From Pseudoalteromonas sp. S16_S37 (lineage in GTDB: Bacteria > Pseudomonadota > Gammaproteobacteria > Enterobacterales > Alteromonadaceae), in the NCBI RefSeq assembly GCF_014694405.1, contig NZ_JAAUWV010000047.1, forward strand, positions 1 to 37,128: 37,128 bases of DNA, in the 5' to 3' direction. The notes under the pieces were generated by a model. That model was not told the origin of the DNA. It did not search any database and was given only the letters and a program-made list of their open reading frames with translations. Position 1 is the first letter of the stretch; every line of letters starts with the position of its first letter. The translations under genes and the position numbers were made by a program. Shown here piece after piece: positions 1-8,231 of this stretch.

Positions 1-35
1 GCTTTAATTTGCTCTAATGATGTTGTGGTATTCAT
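1..35 (-). CDS. Probable transposase, first 11-12 codons only
   Basis: The minus strand from 35 reads ATG and then N-T-T-T-S-L-E-Q-I-K, and runs off the window edge. It is identical to the plus-strand start at 37092. The frame opens about 80 bp inside the element end, the usual place for an IS transposase gene. The start resembles IS4-type transposases I remember from Pseudoalteromonas, but that family assignment is weak. Confidence 0.55.
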   Translation of the reverse strand, partial: MNTTTSLEQIK

Positions 36-117
36 TGATCACACCTTAGTTGTTTAGGTTGCAATCAAGTATGCCGGATGGTTTTTACTTATTTGCGCTA
101 TCTTGCCGTAAGGTCAC
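1..117 (-). mobile_element. End of an insertion sequence (left copy)
   Basis: Bases 1-117 are a perfect reverse complement of 37010-37126, and the match stops abruptly at 117/118. Exactly there a truncated oxidoreductase reading frame begins. The copy reads leftward into the start of a probable transposase gene (ATG complement at 33-35). Two unrelated genes are broken at the same base of the same sequence, so this is very likely a true element terminus. The element family cannot be fixed from 117 bp, and the rest of the element lies outside the window. Confidence 0.85.
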
Positions 118-966
118 ATCAAAAGAATCGGCAAAGTCTTGGTTGCTCATGGTGAAAGAGAAATCGAAAAGTTACATACACTTGTACAGCAAGCCAAAAA
201 CAATGGGGTGCTAGATCTCGCGTTTTTGAGTCAGGCTGAGCTTGCACATAAAGCACCGCAAATAAAAGCATCCATGGGAGTTTGGTCGCCATCAACAGGC
301 ATTGTAGACAGCCACCAACTGATGCTGTCTTATTTGCATAAACTCTCAGAGCACGGTGGGCAATACGTCAATAATACCCGTTTTGTCGGTGCACAGTTTG
401 ATGGCCACTACTTTATCGTGACACTTAACTGTGATGGTCAGTTATTTAACCTCAAATGCACAACTCTCATTAATGCCGCAGGGCTTTTTGCACAATCTTG
501 TGCGAAGCAAATAGATGCGTTAGACCCGCGTTTTATTCCAGAGCTTTATTACTGCAAAGGGCAATACTTTAGTTACCAAGGCCCACACCCGTTTAAGCAC
601 CTTATTTATCCGATGCCAGAGCAGCATGGACTGGGCGTGCATGCAACGATTGATTTAGCAGGACAGTTAAAGTTTGGCCCCGACACCTCGTTTATTGATG
701 AGCTTGATTACACGCCAAACGAGCAAGCTAAAGCCCGTTTTGTGAGTGAAATTATCAAGTATTGGCCTAACTTGGACGGCAGTCGCTTACAAGTCAGCTA
801 CTGTGGTATTCGTCCTAAGCTGCTAAAAAGTGGCACGCAAGATTTTGTTATTCAAGATCATAGCGTACACGGGATCAAAGGGTTGATTAACTTGTTTGGT
901 ATCGAGTCTCCGGGCCTGACCGCAAGCCTAGCAATCGCACAGCACGTAAGCAAAAAAGCCAGTTAA
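118..966 (+). pseudogene. FAD-dependent oxidoreductase (LhgO/YgaF type), 5' part removed by IS
   Basis: The frame is open from the IS junction at 118 to a stop at 964-966, about 282 residues. It begins inside the protein with the sequence IKRIGKVLVAHGEREIEKL, which matches the region after the FAD-binding N-terminus in L-2-hydroxyglutarate oxidase-like enzymes. The C-terminal signature INLFGIESPGLTASLAIA is intact. The glycine-rich dinucleotide-binding segment and roughly the first 90 residues are missing, because the preceding 117 bp are IS sequence with in-frame stops. A TTG at 139 could start a shorter protein, but without the FAD site it should be inactive. The family oxidises 2-hydroxy acids using FAD; the exact substrate is unknown. 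Confidence 0.8.
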
Positions 967-978
967 TCTGAGAGGAGG

Positions 979-1506
979 TTAGTTACCTTCAATAGCTTTA
1001 TCAAGTCGCTTAGTCCGCTCATCCATTAATTTTTGAATGTTTTTCGCATCCTGCATCAGCTTTTTGACATCATTTGGGTTTAATGCTGATGGGTTTTTAA
1101 GTTGGTTATCAATCTGTGCTTTTTTTGCCGCCAACTCGTTGAGAATACTCGTATCTTCAGCGGCCATAATAGTAACTCTACTTGGGTCCAAGGTGTGGGT
1201 TTGACTTTTTCCCTGCGTATTAGGCTTATCAGAGTACACCCAGTTACCGTTTGCATCTTGCCATTTGTAGATTGCACCAGACTGGCTCGAACCTGTTGTA
1301 TGCGGTGTTGTATGCGGTGTTGTATGCTCCGTTACTGTGTCTAGATTTCGCTTCGCATCGTCAAGGAGTGTATTTGTTTTTTGCTTTACCTGCTTAGTCA
1401 CTGCATCAAAGCTCAACCAAGGTGTACCATCGGGTTTCTTTAAAATGAATAGCGAGCCAACACCCACTAGCATGACCATGATCATGAGATAACTAAAATA
1501 CTTCAT
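979..1506 (-). CDS. DUF4124 domain protein, membrane anchored
   Basis: This 175-residue protein starts with a short basic N-terminus and one hydrophobic segment (about residues 5-22), so it is probably anchored in the inner membrane or exported. Around residues 78-95 is YKWQDANGNWVYSDKPN, the hallmark of DUF4124, a small periplasmic domain of unknown function common in gammaproteobacteria. A lysine- and glutamine-rich, probably helical tail follows. Between the anchor and the domain is a low-complexity TTPHTTPHTT stretch encoded by a tandem DNA repeat. It converges with the truncated oxidoreductase to its left and lies downstream of cysH, separated by a terminator. Function is not known. Confidence 0.75.
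   Translation of the reverse strand: MKYFSYLMIMVMLVGVGSLFILKKPDGTPWLSFDAVTKQVKQKTNTLLDDAKRNLDTVTEHTTPHTTPHTTGSSQSGAIYKWQDANGNWVYSDKPNTQGKSQTHTLDPSRVTIMAAEDTSILNELAAKKAQIDNQLKNPSALNPNDVKKLMQDAKNIQKLMDERTKRLDKAIEGN
1294..1327. repeat. 12-bp tandem repeat, about 2.8 copies
   Basis: The unit TTGTATGCGGTG is repeated perfectly at 1296-1307 and 1308-1319 and partly at 1320-1327. It sits inside the DUF4124 gene and encodes T-T-P-H repeats. The unit is a multiple of three, so copy-number changes would lengthen or shorten the linker without a frameshift. Confidence 0.85.
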
Positions 1507-1566
1507 TCATACTCCCCTGCACTCATCAACACCTCATGGGCAGCATACACCGATACACGGTAATAA

Positions 1567-1592
1567 AAAAGCACAACCTAAGTTGTGCTTTT
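1567..1592. terminator. Bidirectional terminator after cysH
   Basis: A perfect 11-bp stem (AAAAGCACAAC / GTTGTGCTTTT) closes a CTAA loop, with A and T runs on either side so that it works on both strands. It lies 27 bp beyond the cysH stop and ends the minus-strand cysJIH transcript. Confidence 0.85.
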
Positions 1593-1618
1593 GCGCCTCC
1601 TCCATGGCTGGAGAATGT

Positions 1619-2359
1619 TTAAATGCCGTCACCGTCAATATGCAGTCCACATTCACGATTTAGACCAAAGAAACGCGTTTCTTCTTCGCTCATACCTGGC
1701 TCTAACTTGCGTGTGGTGTGCACATCGCCCATAGACACGTAACCTTGCTCCCAAAGCGGATGATAAGGTAAGTCATGTTTGGTCAGGTATTGATAAACAT
1801 CACGGTTGCTCCACTCAATGATAGGATACACTTTTACCGTGCCTCTGCTTATCTCTAGTATTTGTTTATCTGCACGACTAGATGCCTGGTCGCGACGCAA
1901 ACCACTAAACCAAGTGCCTGCATTGAGCTCTTTCAACGCACGCGTCATAGGCTCTACTTTGTTTAGGGTGTTATATTGCTTGATACCCTCTTGCCCTTGC
2001 TCCCACAATTTGCCAAATTTGGCTTCTTGCCATGCAGGAGTCATAGCAGCGCGGTACACTTTTAGATTTAAGTTCAAGCGCTCTGTTAAATGATCCACAA
2101 ACTGATAGGTTTCGGGAAACAAATAACCAGTATCAGTTAATACGACAGGAATATCAGCACGCTCTGATGTCACCAGATGCAGCATCACGGCAGCTTGGAT
2201 CCCAAAGCTAGATGACAAAAAAGCCGTGTCAGGTAAATGCTCTAGCGCCCATGCAACGCGTTGCTGTGGCGTCATCGCCTTTAACAACTCATTCGCTTGA
2301 GCGAGCAATGCTGCTTGTTCTTCGCCATCTAACTGTAAGAGTTTTTTGTAGTCGCTCAT
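1619..2359 (-). CDS. cysH: Phosphoadenylyl-sulfate reductase
   Basis: This 246-residue enzyme reduces PAPS to sulfite with thioredoxin in assimilatory sulfate reduction. The catalytic ECGLH motif is near the C-terminus (Cys about 237). SSSFGIQAAVMLHLV (P-loop-like substrate site) and GLRRDQASSR (substrate-binding arginines) are also present. There is no CC pair typical of iron-sulfur APS reductases, so PAPS is the likely substrate. Length agrees with E. coli CysH. The ATG has AGGA just upstream. It is the last gene of cysJ-cysI-cysH, 46 bp after cysI, and a hairpin lies in that gap. Confidence 0.95.
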   Translation of the reverse strand: MSDYKKLLQLDGEEQAALLAQANELLKAMTPQQRVAWALEHLPDTAFLSSSFGIQAAVMLHLVTSERADIPVVLTDTGYLFPETYQFVDHLTERLNLNLKVYRAAMTPAWQEAKFGKLWEQGQEGIKQYNTLNKVEPMTRALKELNAGTWFSGLRRDQASSRADKQILEISRGTVKVYPIIEWSNRDVYQYLTKHDLPYHPLWEQGYVSMGDVHTTRKLEPGMSEEETRFFGLNRECGLHIDGDGI

Positions 2360-2372
2360 TAGTCATTCCTAG

Positions 2373-2394
2373 CTTGGCAAGCGCACTTGCCAAG
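2373..2394 (-). promoter_or_regulatory. Intercistronic hairpin between cysI and cysH
   Basis: A perfect 9-bp stem (CTTGGCAAG / CTTGCCAAG) with a CGCA loop lies between the cysI stop and the cysH start, ending about 14 nt before the cysH ATG. There is no T-run, so it is not a classical terminator. It may be an mRNA processing or stability element. Confidence 0.6.
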
Positions 2395-2405
2395 TCACCA
2401 ATTGT

Positions 2406-4124
2406 TTATGCATGAAAATCGGTTTTAGATACTTTAACTTCAGCCACAATACCTTTGCGGATAACAAAATCACCAAAACACTCATCAGCTTGACGCTCGC
2501 TGACCCATTGGCCAATTAGCTCATCAAGTGCTGGTAAGTAAACGTCTTCACCGACATTTTCTAAATACAATTTAGGCACTCGAGTTCCCTGACGGTTACC
2601 GCCTAAATACACGTTATATTTACCTAGACCTTTACCTACTAGGCCAACTTCTGCCAACATTGCACGGCCACACCCGTTTGGACAGCCAACAACACGCAAA
2701 ATGATGTTGTCATCAGCCACACCGTGTTTCTCAAGTAAACCTTCAACCTGAGTAACCAGATCAGGTAGGTATCGCTCAGCTTCAGCCATTGCTAATGGAC
2801 ACGTTGGCAGCGCCACACACGCCATAGAGTTTTTACGCTGATTAGTATGTGCGTCGTTGATCAAGCCATGCTCACGCGCTATTTGCTCGATAACCACTTT
2901 TTGCTCAGCCGGAACACCTGCAATAATCAGGTTTTGGTTTGCCGTCATACGAAAATCACCTTGGTGAATTTCAGCGATTTTTCTGCAACCTGTTTTTAAT
3001 AGCTTATCTGGGTAATCTAAAATACGGCCATTTTCGATAAACAAGGTTAGATGGTGCTTACCGTCAATGCCCTCAACCCAACCAAAGCGATCGCCACGGT
3101 GGGTAAATTCATAAGCACGACTGTCTTCAAACTTAACGCCAGCGCGCTTTTCAACTTCCGCTTTAAATGCATCCGCACCGAAAGCATCTAAGGTGTACTT
3201 TGTTTTCGCATTTTTACGGTTAACACGGTTACCCCAATCACGCTGTACAGACACAACGTGCTCTGCAATTTTCAGCGTATGCTCAAGTGGAATAAAACCA
3301 AAATCATCTGCTTTACGTGGATACGTGCTCACATCCCCATGGGTCATCGCTAAGCCACCACCCACTAGCACATTAAAGCCAACCAACTTGCCGTTATCGG
3401 CTATGGCTACAAAGTTAAGGTCGTTGGCATGCACGTCCACTTCGTTGTTAGGTGGGATCGTCACTGTTGTTTTAAACTTACGAGGCAGATAGGTAGAGCC
3501 TAAAATTGGCTCTTCCGTGGTTTCTGTCTTTTCACCGTTTAACCAAATTTCTGCATACGCTTTGGTGTGTGGCAATAAGTGCTCAGAAATTTTAGTTGCC
3601 CACTCATAGGCTTCTTGATGCAACTCGGATTCAACTGGGTTTGTAGTACATAGGACGTTGCGGTTTACATCTCCTGCCGTTGCAATCGAGTCAATTCCAA
3701 CACTGTTAAGCATTTGGTGCATTTCTTTAATATTTGGCTTCAGCACACCGTGAAATTGAAACGTTTGGCGGGTCGTTAAACGAATGCTGCCATACATCGA
3801 CTTTTCTTGTGCAAACTTGTCAATCGCCAACCATTGCTGAGGCTTGATGATACCGCCTGGCATACGAGCACGTAGCATCACATTGTGCAGTGGCTCTAAT
3901 TTTTGCTTGCTACGCTCTGGACGAATGTCGCGGTCATCTTGCTGATACATGCCATGAAAACGAATAAGCTGGAAGTTATCAGCTGTAAAACCGCCTGTTA
4001 GCTGATCCTTTAAATCAGCTTCAATGGTGCCGCGTAAAAAGTTACTTTGCGTTTTTAAACGCTCGTTATCAGCAAACTTGGCATTGGGGTCTAGCTTGCT
4101 ATTTGGTTTGTAATCTGTGCTCAT
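2406..4124 (-). CDS. cysI: Sulfite reductase, hemoprotein beta subunit
   Basis: This 572-residue subunit carries siroheme and a 4Fe-4S cluster and reduces sulfite to sulfide with six electrons supplied by CysJ. The cluster/siroheme cysteines are seen as C-x5-C (CVALPTC) and C-x3-C (CPNGC) in the C-terminal third. The substrate- and siroheme-binding arginine segment RLTTRQTFQFHG is near residue 117, and NVLCTTNP follows further on. Length matches E. coli CysI (about 570). It sits between cysJ and cysH on one transcript, about 49 bp after cysJ. Confidence 0.96.
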   Translation of the reverse strand: MSTDYKPNSKLDPNAKFADNERLKTQSNFLRGTIEADLKDQLTGGFTADNFQLIRFHGMYQQDDRDIRPERSKQKLEPLHNVMLRARMPGGIIKPQQWLAIDKFAQEKSMYGSIRLTTRQTFQFHGVLKPNIKEMHQMLNSVGIDSIATAGDVNRNVLCTTNPVESELHQEAYEWATKISEHLLPHTKAYAEIWLNGEKTETTEEPILGSTYLPRKFKTTVTIPPNNEVDVHANDLNFVAIADNGKLVGFNVLVGGGLAMTHGDVSTYPRKADDFGFIPLEHTLKIAEHVVSVQRDWGNRVNRKNAKTKYTLDAFGADAFKAEVEKRAGVKFEDSRAYEFTHRGDRFGWVEGIDGKHHLTLFIENGRILDYPDKLLKTGCRKIAEIHQGDFRMTANQNLIIAGVPAEQKVVIEQIAREHGLINDAHTNQRKNSMACVALPTCPLAMAEAERYLPDLVTQVEGLLEKHGVADDNIILRVVGCPNGCGRAMLAEVGLVGKGLGKYNVYLGGNRQGTRVPKLYLENVGEDVYLPALDELIGQWVSERQADECFGDFVIRKGIVAEVKVSKTDFHA

Positions 4125-4173
4125 GGCTCAATCCTAAAAATTCTACTGTGACGGTCTATCGTGTGTACTTATT

Positions 4174-5982
4174 TTAGTACACGTCTTTTTGATAACGATT
4201 TTGACTGCGCAGATCTTTTAGGTATTGCTCAGCTTGTTCGTCATCTTTGCCACCATGGGCTTTAACAATATCAATCAAGGCTTGGTGTACATCTTTTGCC
4301 ATGCGATTGGCATCACCACACACATAAAAATGTGCGCCTTTTTCTAACCATGCAAATACCTCTGCGCCTTGCTCACGCAAACGGTCTTGCACATAAATCT
4401 TTTGCGCTTGGTCACGGCTAAACGCAAGGTCAACTTTATTTAGTAATCCAGATTTAACATATCCCTGAATTTCAACTTGATACAAAAAGTCTTGCGTAAA
4501 ATGCGGATTACCAAAGAATAACCAGTTATCTCCGCTAGCCTCTCGTGCATCTCGCTCTTGTAAAAATGCACGGAATGGCGCTATCCCAGTGCCAGGACCT
4601 ACCATGATCACGGGTGTTTCATCGTTTGCAGGCAGACGGAAGTTATCGTTGTGCTCACTGAACACTTTAACCTTTACACCTTCTTCTGCACGGTTAGCTA
4701 AGTAACCTGAACAACCACCAAAGTGCTTTTCACCAAACGCATCAAATTCCACTAAGCCCACCGTTAAGTGTACTTCATCTTCAACTTCTGCTTGGCTTGA
4801 TGCAATCGAATACAAACGCGCTTGTAACTTACGCGCACACTCTACCAATGTCTGAGCGGCTATCTTTGCTGGATTTTGCAAAATCACATCAAAGATCTGG
4901 CGCGCTTCAATATATTCACGCAGCGCAGCTTTATCTTCTACCAACACTAATAATTGTGGGTTATTTGTTGCTTGCGCATACTTTTCTACAAAACCAGGGT
5001 AAGACTGAGTTAGCTCTAGTTTTTCAATCAGCGCAGTTCTAACTGATAATGTCTCTGAACCAATTTTTACCGACGTTTCTGGGTCTATCTCTAGCGCCGC
5101 TAATACTTTATCCACCAGCACTTCATCATTTAAGAAATACACACCTAAAGAGTCGCCAGGTAAATAAGTAATATCAGAGCCTTCTAATGAGATCTCAATA
5201 TGGCGTACATCTTTAGTAGAATCACGGCCTGTAATTTTTTGCACTACGCTCAATTCAGCGGCAAACGGGTTTTGCTTGGTATATTGGCTTTGTGCAACAG
5301 GTGCCGATAGTCCCATACTAACCACGTTATTTTGACTTTGTTGCTGCGCTTTTAAGTCTGGCTCAAAAACATCTAATGCACCTGCTATCCATTGTGTAGC
5401 TTGCTCTTCATAATCAACATCTAAATCTGCACGTTGATAAACAACATCCGCACCAAGCTTGGTTAGGCGCTGCTCAAAATCTTTCGCTGTTTGACAGAAG
5501 AACTCATAACTGGTGTCACCAAGGCCAATTACAGCAACTTTAACGCCTTCCAATTTAGGCGCTTTTTTGCTGCCTAAAAATGCATGTAACGCCTCGGCAT
5601 CTTCAGGTGGCTCACCTTCACCATACGTTGATACAGCAATAGCTAAAAACTTTTCTTTTTTAAGCGCCGATGTTTTGTAATCTGCCATATTCACGAGATT
5701 AACGCTTAAACCACGCGCTTCAGCTTGCGATTTTAATTGGCTAGCAACAGACTTAGCGTTACCTGTTTGAGAACCATACAATATCGTCAACGGCGCAGCT
5801 TCAACAGCGCTAGCTGTAGCACCTACATTTCCTGCTAACGAAGCAGTATTAGCATTGGCCGCTAAATAACCACTCACCCAGGCTTGCTGAATAGGGTTTA
5901 GCTCTGCAACCAAACCTTGTAATTTTTGCACTTGCTCTTGTGTGAGCGGGCTTGCCGCAGCACTAAGTTGACTTAACAACAT
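4174..5982 (-). CDS. cysJ: Sulfite reductase, NADPH flavoprotein alpha subunit
   Basis: This 602-residue diflavin reductase passes electrons from NADPH through FAD and FMN to CysI. An N-terminal flavodoxin domain (about residues 65-205) has the FMN loop YGSQTGNA and YGEGEPPEDA. A connecting/FAD domain follows with RLYSIASS, then a ferredoxin-reductase NADPH domain with GPGTGIAPFRAFLQER and YVCGDANRMAKDV; it ends in the usual aromatic residue context (KDVY). Length fits E. coli CysJ (599). It is the first gene of cysJIH. A 6-bp inverted repeat (GTGTAC/GTACAC, 4163-4182) brackets its stop codon. Confidence 0.96.
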   Translation of the reverse strand: MLLSQLSAAASPLTQEQVQKLQGLVAELNPIQQAWVSGYLAANANTASLAGNVGATASAVEAAPLTILYGSQTGNAKSVASQLKSQAEARGLSVNLVNMADYKTSALKKEKFLAIAVSTYGEGEPPEDAEALHAFLGSKKAPKLEGVKVAVIGLGDTSYEFFCQTAKDFEQRLTKLGADVVYQRADLDVDYEEQATQWIAGALDVFEPDLKAQQQSQNNVVSMGLSAPVAQSQYTKQNPFAAELSVVQKITGRDSTKDVRHIEISLEGSDITYLPGDSLGVYFLNDEVLVDKVLAALEIDPETSVKIGSETLSVRTALIEKLELTQSYPGFVEKYAQATNNPQLLVLVEDKAALREYIEARQIFDVILQNPAKIAAQTLVECARKLQARLYSIASSQAEVEDEVHLTVGLVEFDAFGEKHFGGCSGYLANRAEEGVKVKVFSEHNDNFRLPANDETPVIMVGPGTGIAPFRAFLQERDAREASGDNWLFFGNPHFTQDFLYQVEIQGYVKSGLLNKVDLAFSRDQAQKIYVQDRLREQGAEVFAWLEKGAHFYVCGDANRMAKDVHQALIDIVKAHGGKDDEQAEQYLKDLRSQNRYQKDVY

Positions 5983-6283
5983 CGAATAATCCCCGTAACC
6001 CTAAAACATCGTTTGCTCAGATTGGTGTTTCACTTGCTAAAAGTTGCCAGCAAGTTTTTCTATGCCTGCAGCATACTGATCTCTGCAGACAAGAAAAAGA
6101 CAAAGATCTGCTTTTATATTCCATTTGGTTATTAATACATAAAAACACCAACAAAAACAGATTAAAAGATTTGCTTCAAAAACAGGCACTCTAATATTAA
6201 CATTGCAATAACAAAGGTTCAGTAAGCTCGGCCTTTGTTTATATAAAAGCAAAAATATAACTTTAAATATAAAGAGAAACTAA
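5983..6283. other. Divergent intergenic region between cysJ and the endonuclease gene
   Basis: These 301 bp hold no convincing gene. They must contain the promoters of cysJ (-) and of the secreted endonuclease (+). The stretch is AT-rich near the endonuclease start, where AAAGAG may act as its ribosome binding site. I could not identify a CysB site with confidence. Confidence 0.6.
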
Positions 6284-7918
6284 ATGAAACACGGGAAACT
6301 ATCCTATAAACATAAACTTGCGCTAGTTGCTGGTTTAACGGCGTTAAGCCAAAGCACATTTGCACAAGTCGCCAATGGTGATTTTGAAAATTGGCAACAA
6401 AGCCAACCAGCAGGTTGGACAACGATTGACTCTGGAATTGCACTAAGCGCAACAAGTGGCAGAGTAAAATCTGGCCAAACTGCTGCGCAGATCACAGTAA
6501 ACACTGGCACGCAAAGCGATACCGACCTGTTACAGCAAGTTGCGGTGCAAGCTGGGCAAAGCTACACGTTCAGCACTTGGGTCTATCACACCGAAGGGGG
6601 TGTAAAAGCACGCTTAATCGTCGACGGTTATCATGGCTACTCTGACCCATTTACCCTTAACCAGTGGCAGCAAATTAGCCATACATATACCGCAACAGCA
6701 AATGCCACTATCAATGTTGGATTGCGCTTTTATGATGAAACGGGATTTGATGGTAGTGAAATTGTATACATTGATAACTTTCAACCAACTCAAACCACGC
6801 CTCCACCTCCAACCAACAGCTGCCAAGCCACTTCATTAAACTTATCACTGACCACAGACAATTACGGCAGTGAAACAAGTTGGACATTAGTCAACAGCAG
6901 CAACACACAAGTTGCTTCTGGTAACGGTTATGCTAGCAACAAAACTTATTCTGAAACCTTATGTGTTAACGATGGCGACTACACCTTCACCATGCTTGAT
7001 AGCTATGGCGATGGCATGTGTTGTAGCTTTGGTAATGGTTCGTACAGTCTAACTGGACCTGCGGGTACACTAGCGCAAGGTAGCAGCTTTACAAACCAGC
7101 AGCAGCACACCTTCACCATAGGCAGTGGTAATGGTGGTGGTACGCCAACAGATCCTTCTGAGTATTACGCTTCAACCGCAGGACTCAGCGGCTATGCACT
7201 GAAAAGCCAGCTACACAGCATTATCAGTACGCATCAATCACAAGGTTACACGGCTATTTGGCAATTTATAGATCAGGCAGAGCGTGATAATTACTTTGAA
7301 AAAGATAACTCTGTACTCGACCGTTACTCTGAAAACCCAAGTGGTGCAGACACTGTCAATTATGTTGCTGTAACTAATCAGTGTGGCTCTTACACGGGTG
7401 AAGGAGATTGTTATAACCGTGAACACTCTTTTCCTAAGAGCTGGTTTGGTGGCAAAATCGAGCCAATGAACTCAGATGTACACCATATTTTCGCAACCGA
7501 CGGATTTGTAAACTCAAAGCGTAGTAACTTCCCGTTTGGTGAAGTTGCCAGTGCTACTTATGTATCAAGTAACGGTAGCAAATTAGGCAGTGCAACGAGT
7601 ACATTGAATTATACCGGTACCGTTTTTGAACCAATTGACCAGTTCAAAGGTGACTTTGCACGTGCTTATTTCTATATGGCAACACGCTATGAGAATGTGA
7701 TAAGTAGCTGGCAAAACAACACAGTATATAGCGATGCTGTGCTTAATGGCACATCTGATCAAGTGTTTGAGCCTTGGGTTGTTGCCATGCTATTACGTTG
7801 GCACCAAGCAGACCCAGTAGATGATTTAGAGCGCGCTCGCAACCAAGCCGCTTATCAATTCCAAGGCAACCGCAACCCATTTGTTGACCACCCGGAGTTT
7901 GTTAAGCAAATTTGGTAA
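6284..7918 (+). CDS. Secreted multidomain endonuclease I family nuclease
   Basis: This 544-residue protein has a Sec signal peptide ending about residue 27 (ALSQSTFAQ). A carbohydrate-binding-like beta-sandwich follows (about 29-167, starting NGDFENWQQ and ending IVYIDNFQP), then a proline linker. Next is a second small beta domain (about 178-280) with the motif DSYGDGMCCSFGNGSY, often appended to exoenzymes of Alteromonadales. The C-terminal catalytic domain (about 290-544) is of the EndA/NucM endonuclease I type, with NREHSFPKSWFGG and DVHHIFATDGFVNSKRSN holding the metal and catalytic histidines. It probably degrades extracellular DNA, perhaps on polysaccharide-rich surfaces, releasing nutrients. 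It is a single gene followed by terminators. Confidence 0.88.
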   Translation: MKHGKLSYKHKLALVAGLTALSQSTFAQVANGDFENWQQSQPAGWTTIDSGIALSATSGRVKSGQTAAQITVNTGTQSDTDLLQQVAVQAGQSYTFSTWVYHTEGGVKARLIVDGYHGYSDPFTLNQWQQISHTYTATANATINVGLRFYDETGFDGSEIVYIDNFQPTQTTPPPPTNSCQATSLNLSLTTDNYGSETSWTLVNSSNTQVASGNGYASNKTYSETLCVNDGDYTFTMLDSYGDGMCCSFGNGSYSLTGPAGTLAQGSSFTNQQQHTFTIGSGNGGGTPTDPSEYYASTAGLSGYALKSQLHSIISTHQSQGYTAIWQFIDQAERDNYFEKDNSVLDRYSENPSGADTVNYVAVTNQCGSYTGEGDCYNREHSFPKSWFGGKIEPMNSDVHHIFATDGFVNSKRSNFPFGEVASATYVSSNGSKLGSATSTLNYTGTVFEPIDQFKGDFARAYFYMATRYENVISSWQNNTVYSDAVLNGTSDQVFEPWVVAMLLRWHQADPVDDLERARNQAAYQFQGNRNPFVDHPEFVKQIW

Positions 7919-7920
7919 GT

Positions 7921-7944
7921 AAAAAAAGCCACCCTCGGGTGGCT
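7921..7944 (-). terminator. Minus-strand terminator (serves the 8232-9404 gene)
   Basis: The stem AGCCACCC / GGGTGGCT has a two-base loop and lies next to an A7 run on the plus strand, that is, a U-tract for minus-strand RNA. It is the reverse complement of the hairpin at 8134-8151. Confidence 0.65.
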
Positions 7945-7954
7945 CAGATTGATG

Positions 7955-7990
7955 ATAAACCCCGCTTTTTTAAGCGGGGTTTATTTTTAT
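7955..7990 (+). terminator. Terminator after the endonuclease gene
   Basis: A 13-bp stem (ATAAACCCCGCTT / AAGCGGGGTTTAT, 7955-7984) closes a T4 loop and is followed by more T residues. It lies 36 bp after the endonuclease stop. Confidence 0.85.
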
Positions 7991-8133
7991 AAAAAACAGG
8001 CGGTTTTTTAGGCTAGAAATAAGTGCATTTCTTAAATTCTAGAGCTGATTTAACAGAATGTAACTCTATTTTTCACGGAGACACACGTAGATTTTTAGAG
8101 ATTTTAACTAGCAATACTTTTTCAACAGTCTGA

Positions 8134-8160
8134 AGCCACCCGAGGGTGGCTTTTGCTTTT
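8134..8160 (+). terminator. Second plus-strand terminator hairpin
   Basis: The stem AGCCACCC / GGGTGGCT has a two-base loop and is followed by TTTGCTTTT on the plus strand. It mirrors the hairpin at 7927-7944, about 190 bp away. Confidence 0.7.
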
Positions 8161-8231
8161 CGCTTCTAACTAATTTTAATAATAAAAAGGCAACCTAGTC
8201 CGTTAGGCTGCTAACCGACTCAACGGGAAAA

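Larger units (their letters stand above)
7919..8231. other. Gene-free convergent region with three hairpins
   Basis: This is 313 bp between two convergent genes. It contains the three hairpins listed separately. Between 7985 and 8133 I see no open frame with a credible start, and nothing I recognise as a known RNA family. Confidence 0.6.
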
